NCBI GenBank assembly: GCA_009801085.1
Contig: VNWV01000001.1
Span: 6,200,001-6,264,000 of the forward strand
From: Lasiodiplodia sp. COLG20
Lineage: Eukaryota > Ascomycota > Dothideomycetes > Botryosphaeriales > Botryosphaeriaceae
Length of the DNA: 64,000 nucleotides
Direction: 5' to 3'
The notes beneath the pieces were generated by a model. It made no database searches and was not told the origin of the DNA. It was given only the letters and a program-made list of their open reading frames with translations. Shown piece by piece: positions 52,118 through 64,000 of the stretch (within the stretch, counting starts at the first letter, position 1; every line of letters starts with the position of its first letter). The translations under genes and the position numbers were made by a program.

Positions 52118-54775
52118 TGTGGCGTTGGTGGTGGAAAACAAAAAGGCAATAAGGTTGGTATGTACACGGGAGGATAAAAGCATGATGGACGGAAGAGGCG
52201 GGCTGGGCATAAGTAGCACTGGTCGGAGGCGGCGGAGGGCGAATTTGCAAGGATGGATCGTGGGCGAGTCGTGGCGCGGTTAGGGTGTTTTGATGCTTAA
52301 TTCTAGCCATAGCCTGATGCACAGACTGGAAGAGGCTTCATCTGCGCTTAAACGTGCAGCTGTGAGTTCGTTAGCCCTGCAAGAGAGACACAGATCCAGA
52401 CTGGCGGGACGCGTATGGGCTGATCTTCAGCAGCATTGGACGGTCTTCGCACCGCAGCCCGAATCCGCAGGTCTGAGAGGTACACGACAGCGCCAAGGCA
52501 CGGGGTCCGCGGGTGCGAGCGTTGGGCGACGAGCTCATGAGTTCAAACGGCCATAGGCGGGCGTCTACAGACTGGCGCTGGCGGGTGGCAGCGGCGGACG
52601 TGCATGGAATGAGGCTAGTGAGGGTTCTCGAATCATGAAGCCAAGGAGCGAGGCCGGAAGCAGACTGGGCTGGTGATGGCTTGGGGCTGGTGTTGACGAC
52701 TTCCTGACTCGCCCCGCTCTCCGCCGAATCCTCCCGTCCGCCGCCCTCCGCCCTCTTGCTTTTCCGCTTCGCCCCCAACCCTCAACCCGCTCACCCCACC
52801 ACCACGCGTTATTTCTGCCCTCACATGCGTCCTCCACGCCGCGCCCGGCGCTGCTGCTGAGTCCGCCGCCCTGCAGCGCGTCGCAGCTCGCTGTTTCACC
52901 TCCAGAGTCTATCCCAACGCTCAGGCCCGGCGATCGCCCTCCGCTCTAGCTGCTCCACCTGCTCAATAGGGCTATCATGCTGCCTTGCGCGGAGTCATGC
53001 TCCACCTCTCCTTGACCTTCGTCACGATCCACCCGCTGCCACCCAACATGCAGCTTGATCAGCCCGGACTCCCTTCAACGTTGGCCGCCGCAGTCCCTAC
53101 CGTCCGCGCGGCCCGGCACGAAACCGCCGCCAACTTCGTCGCTGCCCAAATTCTGTGGTGCTTGGCTGGACGCAAGTGCCGGGCGGCACATCTGACTTAA
53201 TTTATCTGAAGATCTGAGACACGAGTGGGCACACATCTCATCGTCCTACTTGCCTCGGCTGCTCTTCGCTGCGAGATCGCTCAAGCAAACTCTACCACTG
53301 AACCGTATCTGGCCTCAGCTACACCCTGACTCTGCAGCTCGTGCTCCAGAACCTGCCGACTGTGTCATGCCACAGCACACCTTGCCGTCCTCTTCCCATT
53401 CGACGTCGAGATCACGTTTTGTCGAGCAGGGCGGTCGTCATCTAATGCTGACATGACGGCCCACCTTCACAGCCGCACCGCGAGGGCACCTTACAAATTC
53501 TCCGATCGCTGACTCGCGCGAAAGCCGTTGCCGAGATGATGGGCACGCACCTCTGATCAGGGTCCCTCCGTCTTGTTGATGCCCAGCCCTCCGCACTCCT
53601 TTCCCAAAAGACGCTCAGGGTCCGTCGGCACTCGAGTCAGCAGGGGGCTTGGCACAATTGCCCCGCAACAAAGTGTTGACTCTCTAGCTTGGAACATTTA
53701 CAGCGGAGGCTGGAGACCAAGAGCTTAAGCGAACCTCATCGTACGACTCGATCTAGATGTGTTCGGCCTGCGGCAGGATTTGTAAAAACAGACGAAGCTT
53801 AAACGGAGTCAACTCCGCCATCCTTCGATCGAGATGGGTACGATACTTTCTAGAGTGCAAGGTAAGCCACGATCCCTGAATCCTGCAATCCCGATTACCT
53901 TTGCTCTTCATTTTACATGCTCTGAACTCCCAATCATAAACATCGCTTTTCTCTCCGTGCCCGAATGGCACCACTGATGTTCCCTTTTATTACTCCGCCG
54001 TTTCTTCCTCCACCAATGGCTTTATCATTCTCGTGTGTTCCTCGCCATCCCAGAGACGTGCACCCAGATTCACAAGACCTAGCATATACAGCTATCCTCG
54101 TGTGAAGTTGAGACAATCGCCCAGGCACTGCTCGGAAAACGTCAATCAGCTATACGATGATCTGAAACTCGACATATTTATCCAGCGAGCTGAGGCCCAG
54201 CCTCGTCGCACTGCCAAAGAAAAAGGTGGAATTAAATTTATTTATGAAGCGGAAATGTCATCCCATTCCGAGTGCTCGTAAGCAAGACACTACGTTGAGT
54301 ATGAACTCATCTGCTGCCATTCTAGCGTATTCTCCCTCAGGCGTCTCATTCAAAGATGAGGTAATCGCCCTACATCCCGATCTCTAGATCTGAGAGAACT
54401 GAGGGAAACGAAGGTTTGGAAGAGAGAGAGAGGGGGGGAAGAAAATAAGAGTATGGCCTTCCTAAGTCATGAACACCTTTCCCATGTATCAATCCCCTTC
54501 TCTGTCCATGCACATATACTGAAAAAGAACAAGGAAAGAACAAGAGTTGACGAATAGGCCGTACCCAGTCCGGTATCCAGGGTATCTCAGACGACAGAAA
54601 AAAAAAGATCAGAAAAAGAAAAGAGGTAGAAAGAATAGTCATTCCGGTCCAGCGTACATGCGCATCATCAATGGTTAAGAGAAACAAACGAAAGCGGCTG
54701 GAAATTTTGAGAGATGGCCGACTCGACTCCAGGTATTAATTTTGGTTTGTTTGTGATCTCGTTGGTTTATTCCTT
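52118..54775. other. Region between receptor paralogues, no gene seen
   Basis: 2.7 kb. The first 0.8 kb is GC-rich and probably the promoter of the first receptor; the remainder is mixed, with an AG-rich run near 54.42 kb. No coding frame with domain features. Confidence 0.5.
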
Positions 54776-56465
54776 TCAATACGGACTACCCGATCTCGGC
54801 CTCGCAGCATTCGAGTTGCCCACCACCTCGACAATTCTGCCACTGGGGGTCGACACGCCGCTACCATCGCCGCCACGGCCGCTCCCTTCTCCAGGCAGCA
54901 TATAGCCGTCGGCGGGCTCGACTCTGATCTCAACCTTGGTTTCAGCGCGGACGCCACCAAGGCCGGCGAGGATGGAGTCTGTGCTGCCGCGGGGCGTGGA
55001 CTCGCGGGCGGAGGTGCTACTACTGCGGGCGCGCGTCAGGCCTTGAGTGGAGGGGGTGTTGCTGTTCTTGTGCTTGGGGCGGCCGATGCGCTCGATGGCG
55101 GAGTGGTGGACGGCGCCGCCCTTGGACAGCTCGTCCATGTCGATGAAGCTGGAACCGCGCGCGTCGCGGCCGCCGGTGATGGTGACGGTGTGGTCGACGG
55201 TCAGGCCGCCCTTGCGGTCGCTGAATGACGCCATGTCCCAGCCGGTGCCCGTGGTGCTTCCGTGGGCGCCGTAGCCGGTGCGCCCGCCCGACGACGACGC
55301 GGCGCCCGCCGCGCCCTTGTGCTGGCCGATCTCGTTGGATACGAGCACGCGGCGAGTCAGCGCGTACAGGGCCGCATCAACCCAGCCGCACGACGTCATC
55401 ATCGAGCCCGCGGCGCAGTAGTATGCGATGGGTAGAGTCTGGCCCGTCATGGTGGCCATGCGGCCGGCAGCCAGCGGCAGCGTCAACAGCACGTAGGTGA
55501 GCGGGTACAGGACCATGTAGCGCGCTGCCTGCGAGACCTTATGCTGCGTGCCGCGCTGTTGTGCCGAGGAGATGTGGGCCAGCTGCTTGCGCAGGTAGAT
55601 GAAGATGAGGGCGTAGACGATGACGGTGCCGAACTCGATGATGAAGATCCACAGGTAATGCAGCCAGAGGCGCTCCGTCTCGTACTTGTCCGACGCCCAG
55701 CACTGAAAAGGGGTAAGTTAGTTTTCCATTCTCGTATTTTATTTGGTATGCCGGCTGTAATGGAGGAAGAGAGTTGAAGTGTTTCCTCGGCCGAGGATGC
55801 GTATCACAGCCCCGCCCATCGCCATACTCATTACGAATCCGGCAACTCTTCACACTTATATTTTCCATCTCATTCACGTGTCATGATCACCGGCTAAACG
55901 AAAGAGAAGATGAACTTACCCAAGCACCAGCAGCAGTGAAGTACTTGTTTCCGTGCAGCGCCGGTCCAAGCACCGTCAACAACAATGCGATGGCCCAGAT
56001 GATAATGGTTCCAGTCAAGAAGACCCTGAAAGGCAGCTGCCGGCCCTTGACGACGCTAAAGAAAGTATGCAGGGCGATGGCGAGGACGAACATGCCGGAG
56101 GAGATGTCGCCGATCTGAACGAGCCACGCCTGGCCGAAGCAAGCGGGGCTGGGGGCCAGCATGCTATCGGTGTGGATCCAGTGGAAGCTAATAAGGAAGG
56201 AGAGCGACTGCTGCAGGTCGGCCAGCAGCAGGTTGTAGATGAGCAGCACGTACTGGTTGTAACCGACGTAACTGCGGTAGTGCTTGCGCCACGATACCAG
56301 GCGGTACGTGATCCACGACAACAGTCCCACCGTCGCTACCGTCGACATCAGGGCGAAGATGCCCACCGGCCACAGCCCCTTCCGCAGGTCATCCGGTAGC
56401 GGGTCAACGCTGTACGGCCAGGGGAAGTGCTGGGAGTCTGCCCGGGGGAGAAGTTTGGCCGCCAT
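54776..56465 (-). CDS. Seven-helix receptor, Git3/cAMP-receptor-like, 490 aa
   Basis: Paralogue of the previous receptor in the same orientation. Model complement(join(54776..55702,55920..56465)), 490 residues. The intron (217 bp) is at exactly the same place as in the other gene (TAAGAW | CWASDKYE), showing common descent. Helix 2 has YNLLLADLQQSLSFLISF; helix 3 region PSPACFGQAWLVQIGDISSG; helix 5 YLWIFIIEFGTVIVYALIFI; helix 6 AARYMVLYPLTYVLLTLPLA; helix 7 ends GWVDAALYALTRRVLVS. The C-terminal tail of about 200 residues is Gly/Ser/Arg-rich and differs completely from that of the paralogue, so the two may couple to different partners. The start MAAKLLPRAD follows GCCATGG context. Confidence 0.84.
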
Positions 56466-59400
56466 GGTTTCGGCAAATTCGTGTCCTCGGTGCTTGGTTC
56501 CTGTCCCACGGGTTCTTCGTCGTCCGGGTATTATGGAGGGTTAAATTAAGAGGTGGTCTAGAACGGATCGATGACGGGTTGGATGGGAAAAGTCGTCTCT
56601 ACTTGGATGTTGATATGCGTAGGGGCATGTCGGTAATCCTTCGCTTCTTGGGTGGAAAGGATATCCCTCAGCGGCGGGAATGTGTCGAGCGGGGCAAAAC
56701 GAAAGAAGGAGTGTGAGAGAGAGCGAGGGGGGAACGGATAATATTCGAACGAACGAGGGACAGTGGGGCTGAGCAGGGAGTGGTATGTGAGGCACAAGAC
56801 GAGTCAAGGCCAGGGACGAAAGGATGATGGGAGATCCGCCCTTTGGCGAGGGTAGGCGGCAGTCTTTTCAGTGGACCAGGGTCCTCTTGGTGGGCGTGGG
56901 GCAGTACTAGCTACATCTGTGCGGCTGGGGGTGGGATGAGGCGAGAGGGTGACATGGACTGTGGCAGATCAAACGGGAGCACAAGACGCGGATGCGGCTG
57001 CTAGACGGACCCGGGCCCGGTAAATCTGACCCTCGTCACTTGCCGCAAACAGTGCGCGCATGGGCTGGGCCTATCATTTGTCGTCTCCGCTACCAGGCTG
57101 GGGAATTGCAGCCGGGGGATGCTGGCACGATCAGCTTTTCCGGCGGCCTTGATGCCCGCTTGGCCGGTTCAACCCAGGATTCGGACCGCCGCTATTGGAC
57201 TATCTTTTGTGGGCTGGGCCGTGGTGTCCTGGTGACAGGGTGTTGGAGAGTTCGGTGCAGCTCCGGGACGCGTGCTGACTGCTGCGGAAGGATTGCAGGC
57301 ACGACCGCAGAAGCACCGTTTTCTGTTGATTCCCATCTTTTTCGATTGCCCATTGCATCGGAAGGCTCCGCGCGGCTGACAAGTGGTGTAACCTCTGGCG
57401 GACAGGGGCGGCTCACACGTGGAAGCGACTACGTAAACAGCAGCGTGGTTTGAGTCTTCGTGTTGGGGTTGGTCAGGTACCTTGCACGATCCGCGCCGCA
57501 AAAGACATGGGGTATCGGCGGGCGCCCGTTATGGGACGCAGCGCCGGGGATCAGCAAGGGGCACGTCTTCGTACTGTTCATTCATTCACAGTCCGCTGCT
57601 GGACGGCGTGTGAATGAGGACAACGGCGCGCTGCACTACCAAGGCAACAGTTCTTGTTTCACACGCGGCGCCGGACCTAGAGCGGGTCGGGAGTGTGCTT
57701 CCGCAGCGGGGGCAAGAGACAAGAGACACCAAGACAAATGCTTCGCCCGTCTGTGCTGGGTGGCGGTTGACTCGCAGGCCCAGCGATTGGCAAAACGGCG
57801 GCGACTCGCGTGCTCGCGAGGGACAGCTGTTCACCCTCCCTTCGCCCTACGCTCAGCAGAGCGTTTCGCTAGTGGGCGCTACGTTCGACAGTTGATTAGC
57901 GGCGCGCATCTTCATCCTCTCCCGCCCCCAAAGTCTTTGCCGCTGCTGCTTGCCGTCATAGTGTTTGCGCTTGGGCGTGCGCATCCCTAAGAAAATCGCC
58001 GAATGGTCGTCATGCGAGCTGGCAGCTGGCACCTGTCTCACTTTAGCTGCCCTCGACGCCATCAAACCTATCCGTTTCAGGTGCTCGGCCAAGTGGCGCT
58101 ATTGAGAAAGCTGGTGTTGGGATCCAGAGTGTCTGCGGGGTACCTAGTCACGGAGACTGGCGTGCGGAAATAAATGGATAGTGCGACTTGTGCCTGTTCA
58201 GCCAAGCTTTCCGGGGCAAGGCTGGGCTGGGCTGAGCTGAAGAAGGGCAGGGCAGATCTCGATGGCTGACCGGAGCTGCCGACACCTGCAATCCCCGACC
58301 CTGCATCAAATTTACTGCGCCGCGCAGCAAGCATCGCTTCGGCTCCACTGTTGTCTCGCGGATCCGCACTCAGCACTCGCAAATCCTCGGCTTCTGATTC
58401 CTGTTGCTTCCAACCAACGCCCCACTTCGGCTTCCACTCGACTCTTTCCACCCGTCCCACGGCCCCCCGTGCGCCTGCCGCTGCCCTGTAAAAAGGAAAA
58501 AAGGGATCCACCGCCCGTGCCACCTTCGCCTTAAGCGACAAACGGAAGCATTCCCGACTCAGTACGCGTCGCTCCCGCCCGCCCGGCGGAGCCAGTGGGG
58601 TTGTCGAGAAGATCTCTATAGGGGAAGCTTATTGCAACAAGCCTTTTCTCCAGCATCAACCTGAGGTTGACCTGCTGCCGAAGCGAAAAAGCACCTGCGA
58701 ATCCTGCAGGAAGCCATGGCGCACGTCACCTCCAACGGCGTAGTACGTACCTGCGTTCTGGAATAATATTACTTTCAACCGCGCCGCCGGCCCACCGGCT
58801 GCTCCACCTTTTGCAATCAACGCCGCCCCCTCGCTTTCGCAACCTCTTGATGAAATCCCTCCCGGTGGGTCTGCGCCGCAACCTCTTCAGCCTGTGCGCC
58901 ATATCACACCTCCTTTTCCTCATTCTCATCAAGTGTCGGTCCTTTCCAGCAACACTGCCTAACGGGGAGCCGGCACACCTGATACAGCCGCACGCTGGTG
59001 AGCGGGAAAGCCGCCGCGCCGCAAAATCCGCCGACTCCAACAACCTGTTACTACCTTCAATTATTCCCGAGAGCCAATACGGTACCCACTCTGCTCATTC
59101 CCAGTGCTGTCCAGACGGGCACTATCGATACATAGCTAGAACTAAATCCTGCCGCGGCTCGGAAACTGCACCTTCAGATCATCGTGCACCCAGCCGACCT
59201 CTCCGGTCGATCTCCCCGCACACGCAGTCTCTAGCATTTGAACCTTGGATTCGCCACCGCCCACTGCTGCCTTTCTGAGCATCCCCGCCCTCGTCCGTCC
59301 ATCACACTCACCGCGCTGTGATTTGCCATCTTTGCAGCATAGATAACCCTACAACCGCTCACGTCTACTCACGAGCAGCCTCCATCGTATCCAGTTGCTC

Positions 59401-60000
59401 TCCGGCGCTATAACTTCGGTGCTCCCACGGGGAGTATGGAAGATCCCATGACGAAGGAGCCAACTCATCATTTGTACTATCGACCGTTCAGCCGGTAGGA
59501 CCGAGAGCTTGCCCCACAATTGACTATCCTCCCGCCCTACCATTTGGCCCTGAAGATTTGTTACATCTTATCTCCGCTTTTGCTCTTACCTCCTTTTCGG
59601 GCCTGGAATGGTCTACTACGCTCTGATTGGCGAATGCCCTCATTAGGATTCACTTCCCTGCTAGCATTGCCTGAAAAGAGTGACTGGCGTGTTTGAGCAT
59701 AGCCAAGGCTCATCTCATGCCGACGCCACTTTTATCATATTCTTCCGCACGTGGTGGTTGAGATGACGCAGTTTTCCAGAACGAAAAAGAAATGAGCAGC
59801 GTCTGCCCAAAGTCCATTCTGCACCGTTACCGCCCATGGCTACCGGCTGGACTTGACCAAAAACGGATCCCAAATAGCTTAAATTACGACCGACCTATTG
59901 GATATTCTGGGTTGCTTTTCTTTTTCTGCTTCAAAGAGCAGAGGATCAAGGAACATCTATGGGATCTGCACGTACCAATGTTCATTCGTTGCGTCAAGAG
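56466..60000. other. Long region without convincing gene
   Basis: GC-rich to about 59.3 kb, with a CT/GA-rich part (56.55-56.8 kb) just upstream of the receptor that looks like a leader/promoter. The longer frames (plus 57460..57990, minus 58077..58541, plus 58667..59278) have compositions of untranslated GC-rich DNA and no domain. A long promoter or non-coding transcripts are possible. Confidence 0.45.
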
Positions 60001-63000
60001 CACAACTATAACTGTCGTTTTTCGAATCCTCCCGTTCCGTTCCTCCTAACGTAAACGCACAATGTATCCGATCTCCTTGGCTGCTTTGCTGTTCAAATGC
60101 GAGATCATTCTTCGTACTTGGAACGAGACCTTCGACTGTTTCCGATATGTTCATGCAATCTTGCTTTCCTTTTTCTTTTTGTTCTCTAATACTTCTACGA
60201 CAGAAGTCAAGTCAACCCACCCACCCCCAAAAGTTTTCATACATGTCGTCAACACTAAGCTTTTGGTACGTACCCACACAAGGCCCAGCCTACGCGTCGA
60301 TCCTCCGCAAAGAAGACCCGCGGCCGTGGTGGCGAGAGATCGAACGTGGGCTCGAGCACCCTCCCCTGGCGCACTCTCTCTCCCACTCCACAACCGCCCA
60401 GTGCTTTGGACGGATCATAAACGATCCTCGGGGTAGTGCGAGCAAAGAGGGAATGGTCGCCCATCTCAAAAAGAAGATCATGGCTATCATTGGACGGGGG
60501 AAGTGACGGGTTATGGGGTCACAGCCTTCTCTCGGGGATGATTCGGAGGCGCGCCATGCACCATGCCTTGGCCTCGGAGCACTTGTCCTGGATCGGTAGG
60601 AATGTGCGCGCGCACGGTATTTGGGGGATATGTGACGGGGGTTTGGATGAGGAGTGGAGGTCGGATCCCCCAGTCTTTCGGCTTGCGAACATGTGTCTCG
60701 TGCTCGTGATTGGGTCCGTGGTGGTTGTGGAGGAAGAAGGTGTTGTTGCAGACACGAGAGGATCTGCCACGAATCTTCTTGGCCGATGCCGATGCGATAC
60801 CGGAGAATTTCCTTCGAAGACCATACCCCTTAGAAATTGGTCGATCATATTATGAAAAGAGAAGGTGAGCATGGGAACCGTGGAGTCAGGGTCTTCAAGC
60901 CAAATCTGAGTTCGAAGATCTACCACCTCCAAGGCAAACTAAATCATAGACCAGGATTAAGAAATGTTCTGACTAATAAGGTCCCCTGCATTTCTGGCCC
61001 TGTCTTCTCTGCAGCTAATTTGCTTTGCGTTTCCAGTAATTCGTCTTTCATAGGTAAAGGAGCATTTAGCTAGAAACTCGTATGTGCTACGTATCATGAA
61101 ATTACAGGGCTGCTATAGGTTCTGCGTACGGAAAACTCAAGACTAATAACGGGCGCGACATCATTGTTTATGCTGTTGGCTCACCAAATGACCTCTTTTA
61201 TACTCACGAGAAATAGGTTTTCCTTGAAATTTTGATAATCAGCACTGACAGGCGCTAAATTTATATGACTACAGTCCCATTCAACTCAGAGATCGCATAC
61301 CGCATCCTGGATTCGATGGTTAAATGTTGCAGGACCACTGCTATTCACGCCTGGGAAATGCTGACGTGATCCCAAACATCAAGAACAGCTTTGAAAATAT
61401 CAACATTTTAAGTGGCTAGCTCGAGAAAAAAGCAGCAGGAGCTTGAAATCAGCCCGTCTCGTGAAGAAACATCCGCACTCTTCCAAGAGGCGTCCATGAG
61501 CCTTCCCACTCATCTAAAGGACCACATTAACAAACGCTCGACGCTTGAAAAGCTTCATGAGTTGGATAATACATGGAAAGTGGTTTTCAAAGTGCGTGAA
61601 AGATCTGGAGAGTGCTGTGGATCGCTGTTTGGAACCTGTACCTGGGTTTATGCAGATACATCTCCAACAGATGGTGCTATGCAAGCGGTATTTCAGAGAT
61701 TGAACCTTACATAAGTAATTAAAACTACTTGACGTCGTGTAGATGGCATTTTTTCATTCATGCACCTATAAGCCATCAAACTATTTCAGGACCTACATTG
61801 TAACGGTCCAACTACTATTCACGACGCCACGACGCCACGTAGGCCCTCTCAAGGGCAAAAGCATGCACTGGAGTAGACGAAATCGAGGGTTCATTCTAGC
61901 GTGGTCAGCCAACGTACCATGTTTGCGATATCCCACCTCTCTCGTCTGTTTCCGAAAATGACTGGAACTGCCGATAGTTGCGTGTCCTGGTGTTTTATAC
62001 TGCTAGGGTTTGATGAAACTACGCTGCATGTATACGTAATGATCTATTTTAGCAATGCTTCTTTCATAGTTTACGAGTTTATTCCATGCTTGTACAAACA
62101 AGAGCAAACCTCGGATATTGTCCTACAAATCTGGCTCCCACATTTGACACACCGCAATCTGGTTGCCATGAGATAGCTTGACAGATACGAAAGCTGCAAG
62201 AGTGGCCTCTCAAGCAGATTTCTGGAGACTACTCGAGACAGTTCTTGTCGAAATACCCGGCTTATCCCTCGTACTCTCGGAGTCTGATGAGCTTGACCGC
62301 GGCGAATATTGCTGTAAGGACATCCTTTAAAGACTGAAGATATACATTATCCGTTCCGACGATTATTAGTTGGGAAGCCACATCCCATGTTATTCCATTG
62401 GCATCCAAGGAAGTATCAAATCCGGTGTTTTTTCACGCTGCTCTGTCCAAAAAAGACGTGAGAGAAGATGACAATAAGTTTTCTGATCATATAGAGAAAA
62501 AAAGGAAACTATCGGTTCATTAAGAATAGCCAAAGCACGATATTTCAGAGTAGATGGCTGACAAAGCCTGTTGCATGTTCTTGCGGATTGGGGGGCAGGG
62601 AATTCAGCTGGAAGATTGCATAGGCAGAGGTGTTCTCGAGAAGGTCGTAAACAAAATGTTAAGGGCCTTCCTCGCGTCTATAAACACCTGGACGAATGTC
62701 TGATACCTCAAAGAGGATGGAAAATAAAGGTATATCTTAATTCTTTAATGGGAAATGTTCGTATTTAAATTGCTTGCTTATCTTACCGTTAATCGAAGCT
62801 CTGTTGATTGGTTAAGAAGCTCTTCTCGATCACGTCTGCGTGGATGATGTTCCTTAAATCACAGAGAGCAAGATCGATAGCGGAGGTTAGACCCTTATGT
62901 GGATCATCTCTGGAGATTCAAGCTGGATTTGCACCTGGGTCCTATATTATTATACTAGAATGCAGGACATTACGGTGAAGTTCCTCGCTCCGCCGGGTTC

Positions 63001-64000
63001 TTTGCCTGCATGATGCATTGCTCAAACCCACAAGAACAAGCATTTATCAGACGAAGAACAGGAGCTCCCGCTTCACCCAAAGCAAAGATAGTTGGCTCAA
63101 GAGTTTAGTGAAAGTGGCGCACAAGATGTATACTGTGATACATGCAACCCGGTGTCTGGTTTTACTAAATTGTTGTGTTTTCACCAACGAACTAGCGCAT
63201 TGGTGGTCTAAGGTTTCCATGCCTAAATGCATCAATTTCGACTCCTACTCTATGTGCATGTTATAATTTGAACATTCACATTCTGGAAATGGTTGGAATT
63301 GTAACGTACGAGAACGAATTTCTAAAGAGTTGGTTCTTCTAAGGCCTATACTGTATTTACATGTAACTCTTAGACTATGGAAATCTCTCTTACAAATCTT
63401 AAACTTGGTGCTTTGAGACCCTGAAGTTCCCGTCAAGCATCACTGAGTATTGGTGAGTGGTTATCGGTTGGCCCGTTATTGGGAAAAGGCGTGGTATTTT
63501 GCCACTTGACCGTGATCTTTTCTCACTAGCATGAGAACATGGGAGGAGCTGTGTTATGATCATTTCTGCGCAGCATGATCTTTTTATACGTGAAAACATA
63601 AGGACCATTCCTTCGTGAGACCTGAAGATTATTCAACGGTTGTACATCTTACATACCATCCGAGATCAATTTACTTAGTATTGCAATCAAGCCGAGTGAT
63701 TGAAGCTCTCACCCAGATATGTTTACTCCCAAATACGCCCTGATAAATGCCCCAGCCACTCCTAGCCAGTGTTGCAATACTCGACGAACCAAAGGAGTAA
63801 AGCTTACAGTGTCTTCTCACTAGCCGGATATAGTAACGATTGAAGCTAAAGGATCATTGTGTCGGTGCTCATGAAGAAAACATTGCCTAAGCAAAACTGT
63901 GTCCAAGTCTCAAGGATTAACAGCTAAGGGTCCAAGTCAGCCTCGCAAAAGCAAGCGGTGAGAATGGGATGGGAAACTAGCCACTCACGGATGAGTCAAC
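60001..64000. other. AT-rich terminal stretch, possibly with decayed genes
   Basis: From about 60.9 kb the DNA becomes AT-rich. Short protein-like pieces occur: plus 61496..61714 (72 codons from ATG, containing WKVVFKVRERSGECCGSLFG) and plus 62185..62331 (about 48 open codons, FWRLLETVLVEIPGLSLVLS). Neither has an obvious full gene around it; they may be remnants of accessory genes. I see no tRNA and no clear foldback element here. Confidence 0.4.

Noticed and set aside
56992..57990. Two plus-strand frames (153 and 176 codons) upstream of the second receptor
   Set aside because: Biased composition, no motif, no promoter or intron structure; probably part of a long GC-rich upstream region.

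Overview
This is a nuclear DNA window from a filamentous ascomycete (Pezizomycotina). The evidence is compact protein genes with GT-AG introns, mostly 45-60 bp, with a CTAAC/CTAAT branch site near the acceptor; orthologues typical of such fungi (fungal two-domain ATP sulfurylase, Sec2-type Rab exchange factor, Git3/cAMP-receptor-like receptors, Arb2-domain protein); and intron-containing tRNA genes. I cannot name the species.

Layout. Bases 0.8-23.2 kb form a gene block: aquaporin, PA-TM-RING ubiquitin ligase, a run of small coiled-coil or orphan genes, LRP1/C1D back to back with ketopantoate reductase, SEC2, PDCD5, and COQ4 divergent from a SET-domain methyltransferase. Bases 23.2-28.6 kb are AT-rich and gene-poor, with two unusual tRNA-Pro genes and two orphan proteins. 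Bases 28.6-33.1 kb carry an EGF-like membrane protein. Bases 33.1-37.0 kb are another AT-rich island with inverted repeats and a third unusual tRNA-Pro. Bases 37.0-48.0 kb form a second gene block: MET3 and MET16 in tandem (two steps of sulfate assimilation), an Arb2-domain protein, mitochondrial uS14 and a UFL1-like protein. Bases 48-50.7 kb hold repeats and an ordinary tRNA-Pro(TGG). Bases 50.7-56.5 kb carry two paralogous seven-helix receptors. From 56.5 kb to the end I find no convincing gene.

The most striking observation is in three tRNA-Pro genes (two CGG, one AGG). Each has the usual intron after position 37 and also a second insertion of 51-56 nt between positions 57 and 58, inside the T loop. 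All three insertions begin GTAAG, end AG, and carry ACTAACAG near the 3' end, so they look like spliceosomal mRNA introns. Removing them restores perfect T arms and acceptor stems in both isoacceptor types. The insertion splits the B box, but each one carries its own GTTCGA(A)TCC about 12 nt from its 5' end. A fourth gene, tRNA-Pro(TGG), lacks the insertion. This suggests Pol III transcripts that need mRNA-type splicing and an intron-borne promoter box, comparable to the intron-containing U6 gene of fission yeast. I know of no such tRNA case.

The second notable system is a family of tiny foldback elements. At least eight clear copies are 81 bp, near-perfect inverted repeats starting GGGTAGTTGAAG, together with several decayed relatives. 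They lie between genes, several shortly after a stop codon.
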